A DNA stretch of 46,566 nt. Origin: a bacterium (GTDB lineage: Bacteria; Bacteroidota; Ignavibacteria; Kapaibacteriales; UBA2268). The translations under genes and the position numbers were made by a program. Under the pieces are notes generated by a model. It did no database searches. It was not told the origin of the DNA and worked only from the letters and a program-made list of their open reading frames with translations. Of the stretch, positions 45,107-46,566 are shown in pieces. The DNA is taken from positions 1 through 46,566 of the forward strand of contig JAUIIX010000020.1 of NCBI GenBank assembly GCA_030431515.1, in the 5' to 3' direction. Positions within the stretch are counted from its first letter, which is position 1. Every line of letters starts with the position of its first letter.

Positions 45107-46566
45107 TTGAAGAATATATTATATATCATATCTATACTTCTACTACACAATAATCTACATTCTCAATCAACAAAAGTTGAAAGGGAGTTTGGTACATATC
45201 TTTATAGATCCCAAATCCATGGAATTATTGATAATAACACTGACTATATTTTATCAGGTATCAGTATTGGGATGGGTGCATATCAAAATAATTTTAGAAA
45301 TAGTGATGGCTCTAATACTTCTATATTTATATCAAAATTTAATAATCAAAGTGGTTTTACGGATGGTAAATATTTAGTTTCTGAAGGAGGAGCAGAAGAT
45401 GGTGGTAGAATAGCTAAAGACAACGAAGGAAATTATTATTTAACAGGAGTAACATCATCAACAACCATAACTACAAATGGAGCTTACGATACAAGCTTTG
45501 GTGGTGGAGTTCGTGACGGTTTGATAGCCAAATATGATAAAGACTGGAACCTAAGTTGGGCTACATATTTCGGAGGTGATCAACTTGATATAATATTTTC
45601 TCAAGCAATAGATAAAGATAATAATTTAATTGCTGTTGGTTACACTTTTGGTTCAACTGCAGATATTTCTAACAATGGTCATTCAAATACTTTTGCTGGA
45701 AATAGAGATGGAATATTAGCAAAATATAATAAAGATGGAAATCAATTATGGGCAAGTTATTATGGAGGTGCAGGTCAAGATGAGATATTTGGAGTTGATG
45801 TAGATTTGGATGGCAATATTTATTTTTGTGGCTGGAGTCGAGGCAGCTCTGGCAATACAATTTCTGATAATGGTTATCAAAATTTGCCTAATTCTGCTTC
45901 AAATTTTGATGCTTTTTTAGTAAAATTTGATAAAAATGGAAATAGACTTTGGGGTACATATTTAGGTGGAAATGGTAATGACCAATTTGTTAAAGTAAAA
46001 GTATTTGGCAACAAAGTTTATTGTATAGGATATACAACTTCAACTGATGTTATCGGAAATGATGGATTTGATAATTCATATAATGGAAATGAAGATGGAT
46101 TTATTGCATCGTTTACAACATCTGGTGAATTTTTATGGAGCAGTTATTTAGGTCAAAGCGATTACGATAGACTATATGCTTTGGATATTGACCAATCTGG
46201 AAATTTATATGTTTTAGGTGAAACGAGTAGTACAACTTCGTTTGCGACTACAAATTCTTATCAAGAAAATTATGGCGGTGGTACTTACGATATTTTTATT
46301 GCTAAAATAAACAATAACATTGAATTAGAATATTTAACTTACTATGGTGGAAGTGGTAGTGATGACTTCTCTAATGTAATAAGCGAAGCTTTTGATGTTT
46401 CAGATTCAGGGAATATTTCTTTTGCTTTTAAAACTACAAGTTCAGATGGAATAGTAAGCGCAAATGGTAATCAACAAACATTGTCATCAAATTACAGTGC
46501 TTTAGTTAAATTAAAACAAAAGTATTTATTATCAACAAGTGAAGTAGTTGGAGGTTCAACCACTTT
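45107..46566 (+). CDS. Secreted SBBP-repeat beta-propeller protein (partial)
   Basis: An open frame runs from 45107 to the right edge without a stop (486 codons present). It starts with TTG, preceded by AAAGGA at ~6 nt, after an in-frame stop at 45077. The resulting N-terminus MKNILYIISILLLHNNLHSQ is a good signal peptide. The body has SBBP-type repeats, each with a GGxxxDG[LI][IL]AKY.KD motif (FGGGVRDGLIAKYDKDWNLS, GNRDGILAKYNKDGNQLW, NEDGFIASFTTSG) and WxxYxGG blades. The C-terminus is beyond the window, so a sorting signal is not visible. By location it is a probable further XrtH substrate. Confidence 0.8.
   Translation, partial: MKNILYIISILLLHNNLHSQSTKVEREFGTYLYRSQIHGIIDNNTDYILSGISIGMGAYQNNFRNSDGSNTSIFISKFNNQSGFTDGKYLVSEGGAEDGGRIAKDNEGNYYLTGVTSSTTITTNGAYDTSFGGGVRDGLIAKYDKDWNLSWATYFGGDQLDIIFSQAIDKDNNLIAVGYTFGSTADISNNGHSNTFAGNRDGILAKYNKDGNQLWASYYGGAGQDEIFGVDVDLDGNIYFCGWSRGSSGNTISDNGYQNLPNSASNFDAFLVKFDKNGNRLWGTYLGGNGNDQFVKVKVFGNKVYCIGYTTSTDVIGNDGFDNSYNGNEDGFIASFTTSGEFLWSSYLGQSDYDRLYALDIDQSGNLYVLGETSSTTSFATTNSYQENYGGGTYDIFIAKINNNIELEYLTYYGGSGSDDFSNVISEAFDVSDSGNISFAFKTTSSDGIVSANGNQQTLSSNYSALVKLKQKYLLSTSEVVGGSTT

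Noticed and set aside
45177-45377. 66-codon frame at the start of the SBBP gene
   Set aside because: Shadow of the real reading frame that begins at 45107; the product has no recognisable features.

Overview
The window is AT-rich DNA of a Gram-negative bacterium, most likely from the Bacteroidota/Chlorobiota (FCB) lineage. Three things point there. The 16S rRNA 5' end at the left edge has a Chlorobi/Kapabacteria-like look. Several promoters fit the Bacteroidota consensus TTG-N19-TAnnTTTG. The gene content includes LptE, TolC, lipoproteins and a TPR sensor kinase, all consistent with a diderm. Placement below phylum level is a guess from the first 460 nt of 16S rRNA.

Layout. 1-464: 5' end of a 16S rRNA gene, transcribed leftward out of the window. 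465-1211: noncoding rRNA promoter region with three ~115 bp direct repeats, each carrying a promoter-like box. 1212-2515: a two-gene unit, a transglutaminase-like protein and an AlkD-type DNA alkylation repair gene broken by a 1-nt frameshift. 2603-13115 (minus strand): a tripartite MacA/MacB/TolC-like efflux operon with a separate ATPase, two FtsX-type permeases and an RDD protein, then ispE, an exported beta-propeller-like protein and a DUF389 membrane protein. 13247-20448 (plus strand): a tightly packed, often overlapping gene string with an amino-acid ABC importer (ATPase plus a binding-protein/permease fusion), an LRR protein, polyphosphate kinase, a methyltransferase, a DUF3817 protein and a cupin. 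20510-23105: two tandem paralogous LamG-type lipoproteins. 23108-34125: mixed housekeeping and accessory genes (TPR histidine kinase, glycosyltransferase, LptE, thiolase, FluC, PLP racemase, thioredoxin-like protein, GNAT, sodium:solute symporter).

34559-46566 is the most interesting part: a plus-strand surface-protein island. Four secreted proteins, three with delta-60 (DUF5122) beta-propellers and one with Kelch-like repeats, end in an IPTL-CTERM sorting signal ([IV]PTLGEWG, hydrophobic segment, basic tail). They are followed directly by the matching exosortase XrtH (Cys76/Arg117/His136) and a probable XrtH-associated membrane protein. A fifth secreted SBBP-repeat protein then runs off the right edge; its start was found by reading the sequence (TTG codon). 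The XrtH/IPTL pairing suggests a self-contained sorting locus: signal-peptide export, recognition of the C-terminal signal, then cleavage and anchoring by XrtH.

Three of the four IPTL genes or their 3' flanks end in the same 36-nt terminator hairpin. That hairpin recurs, at 32 of 36 positions and exactly in frame, as codons 7-18 of xrtH. The four differences keep the hairpin pairable and are almost silent at protein level. A 414-bp block covering the C-terminal domain, sorting signal and terminator is also nearly identical between two of the substrate genes, suggesting recent duplication or gene conversion.
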